The notes beneath the pieces are model-generated. The model saw nothing but the letters and a program-made list of their open reading frames with translations, ran no database searches and was not told the origin of the DNA. A stretch of DNA of 42,728 nt, from NCBI GenBank assembly GCA_030447305.1, contig JAUJPC010000004.1, positions 217,269 through 259,996 on the forward strand, written 5' to 3'. The position numbers and the translations under genes were made by a program. Source of the stretch: Actinomycetota bacterium. Its GTDB lineage: Bacteria; Actinomycetota; CADDZG01; JAHWKV01. Positions 42,016 to 42,728 of this stretch are shown here, one piece after another (positions within the stretch are counted from its first letter, which is position 1; every line of letters starts with the position of its first letter).

Positions 42016-42728
42016 ATGCCAGCCTTCGGACGGCGCCCCGTCATCAACTCTGTAACTGCACTAATCAATTTGGCAGTAGTGTTAACAATGGTCGCTTTGG
42101 CGGCCTCACAAGCCGTGCCGATCAGTCCCGCTCTGGCCCATACAGCCCCACAAGTTTCCCAAGCACCTCAGGGTGATTGGGTCGGCAGTTACGGCTCAGC
42201 GGGTTATGCGTTAGCTGCGTGGGAAGGCACTAGCGACCTGTCTTATCTCCCTCAGGCCACCCTGGTGCTCGAGCAAGGAGCCCGGCATCGCTGGACCACC
42301 TCTCCACCGAGCTCGGAGGTGCGCGCCCTTCAGGATCCCAGCAAAACCACCCGACGGGCCGCTACCTTCTACCACGCCAGTGCATTGAAGGTTCGCCTAA
42401 ACTTCAGCCAGGCCTACAGCGGCAACCTTCATCTGTACGCCCTCGACTGGGACGGCACAGCCAGACGCCAGTCCGTCACGGTCGATGACGGATCTGGACC
42501 ACGCACTCAGGATCTCTCCACCAGCTTCAACCAAGGAGCCTGGATCCATCTGCCCATAACGGTGGCGGCGCAGGGATCGGTCACCATTACGGCTACCCGC
42601 ACCGCCGGCGGCAATGCGGTGCTCGCGGGGGTCTTCCTGGGAGATACCGGCCCTCCGGCTTCAGCCCCGGTGACCCAAGCACCTCAGGGTGATTGGGTCG
42701 GCAGTTACGGCTCAGCGGGTTATGCGTT
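42016..42728 (+). CDS. Start of a large secreted repeat protein (partial, runs off the window)
   Basis: The frame is open from ATG 42016 to the end. N-terminus: MPAFGRRPVINSVTALINLA and a hydrophobic core ending SPALA, a signal peptide cut before HTAPQ. The first repeat runs from QAPQGDWVGSYGSAGYALAA through ATLVLEQGARHRWTTSPPSS, AATFYHASALKVRLNFSQAY, LHLYALDWDGTARRQSVTVD, AWIHLPITVAAQGSVTITAT to NAVLAGVFLGD, a beta-rich extracellular domain; the second repeat begins at 42674. No gene was broken in this part. AAAGG lies immediately before the ATG, which is poor spacing; AGGAGG at 41902-41907 is upstream in another frame, so the true start is unsure. Probably a wall-associated adhesin or matrix protein. 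Confidence 0.75.
   Translation, partial: MPAFGRRPVINSVTALINLAVVLTMVALAASQAVPISPALAHTAPQVSQAPQGDWVGSYGSAGYALAAWEGTSDLSYLPQATLVLEQGARHRWTTSPPSSEVRALQDPSKTTRRAATFYHASALKVRLNFSQAYSGNLHLYALDWDGTARRQSVTVDDGSGPRTQDLSTSFNQGAWIHLPITVAAQGSVTITATRTAGGNAVLAGVFLGDTGPPASAPVTQAPQGDWVGSYGSAGYA
42158..42728 (+). repeat. Tandem repeat of 516 bp in the secreted protein gene
   Basis: The 55 bases from 42158 to 42212 recur without a mismatch at 42674-42728, where the window ends. The period is 516 bases (172 codons), so the reading frame is kept. Exact identity at the DNA level points to recent duplication or ongoing conversion of the repeats. Confidence 0.85.

Noticed and set aside
1-42728. tRNA, rRNA, CRISPR array, prophage or plasmid origin
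   Set aside because: I found no cloverleaf-like, rRNA-like, regularly spaced repeat, phage structural or replication genes in this window.

Overview
The window reads as a chromosomal segment of an uncultured Gram-positive, moderately GC-rich bacterium, most likely an actinomycetote. The pointers are the Flp/Tad pilus gene order (flp-tadE-tadG-cpaB-tadZ-tadA-tadB-tadC), frequent GTG/TTG starts, a DUF4012 protein in a polysaccharide locus, an IS3 (IS407-type) element and a fused-domain tyrosine kinase. The class cannot be fixed from sequence alone. Almost everything here concerns the cell surface: pilus, exopolysaccharide, secreted proteins and membrane proteins.

Layout. 1-1.3 kb: an HPr-kinase-like P-loop protein. 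1.3-4.3 kb: a damaged block holding a secreted LamG/beta-propeller gene whose 5' half carries at least nine frameshifts, a small secreted protein gene with frameshifts, and a broken M50-type metalloprotease gene. 4.7-12.9 kb (minus): a complete-looking Tad pilus operon, with a strong hairpin between the pilin gene and the rest. 13.19-15.88 kb: an IS3-family element with a 4-bp TGGT duplication, itself split by an IS110-family element whose noncoding end holds a candidate bridge RNA. 16.1-23.0 kb (minus): an XRE regulator, then a run of CPBP protease-like, small membrane, kelch/galactose-oxidase-like, large membrane, coiled-coil and small secreted genes. 23.2 kb: a lipoprotein. 23.7-27.1 kb (minus): an Ig-like membrane protein, a 51-aa membrane peptide and a fusion of a polyprenyl-phosphate sugar transferase with DUF4012. 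27.4-41.7 kb (plus): a Wzx/Wzy-type exopolysaccharide operon (sugar isomerase, LMW phosphatase, Wzc-like kinase, two methyltransferases, polymerase, flippase, three GT4, one WecG/TagA-type and two GT2 glycosyltransferases). 42.0 kb to the end: the start of a large secreted protein with 172-residue repeats.

How it fits together. The sugar transferase of the fusion would prime the lipid carrier, the glycosyltransferases extend it, the flippase and polymerase export and polymerise, and the Wzc-like kinase with its LMW phosphatase would set chain length. The Tad machine would make adhesive Flp pili. Related GTGT...ACAC palindromes stand upstream of several secreted-protein genes and may mark co-regulation.

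The most interesting observation is in the IS110 element. Four short segments of its noncoding end match, in the order expected of a bridge RNA, the left and right sides of the site it actually entered and then its own two ends. A second copy of the target-loop module lies between them.
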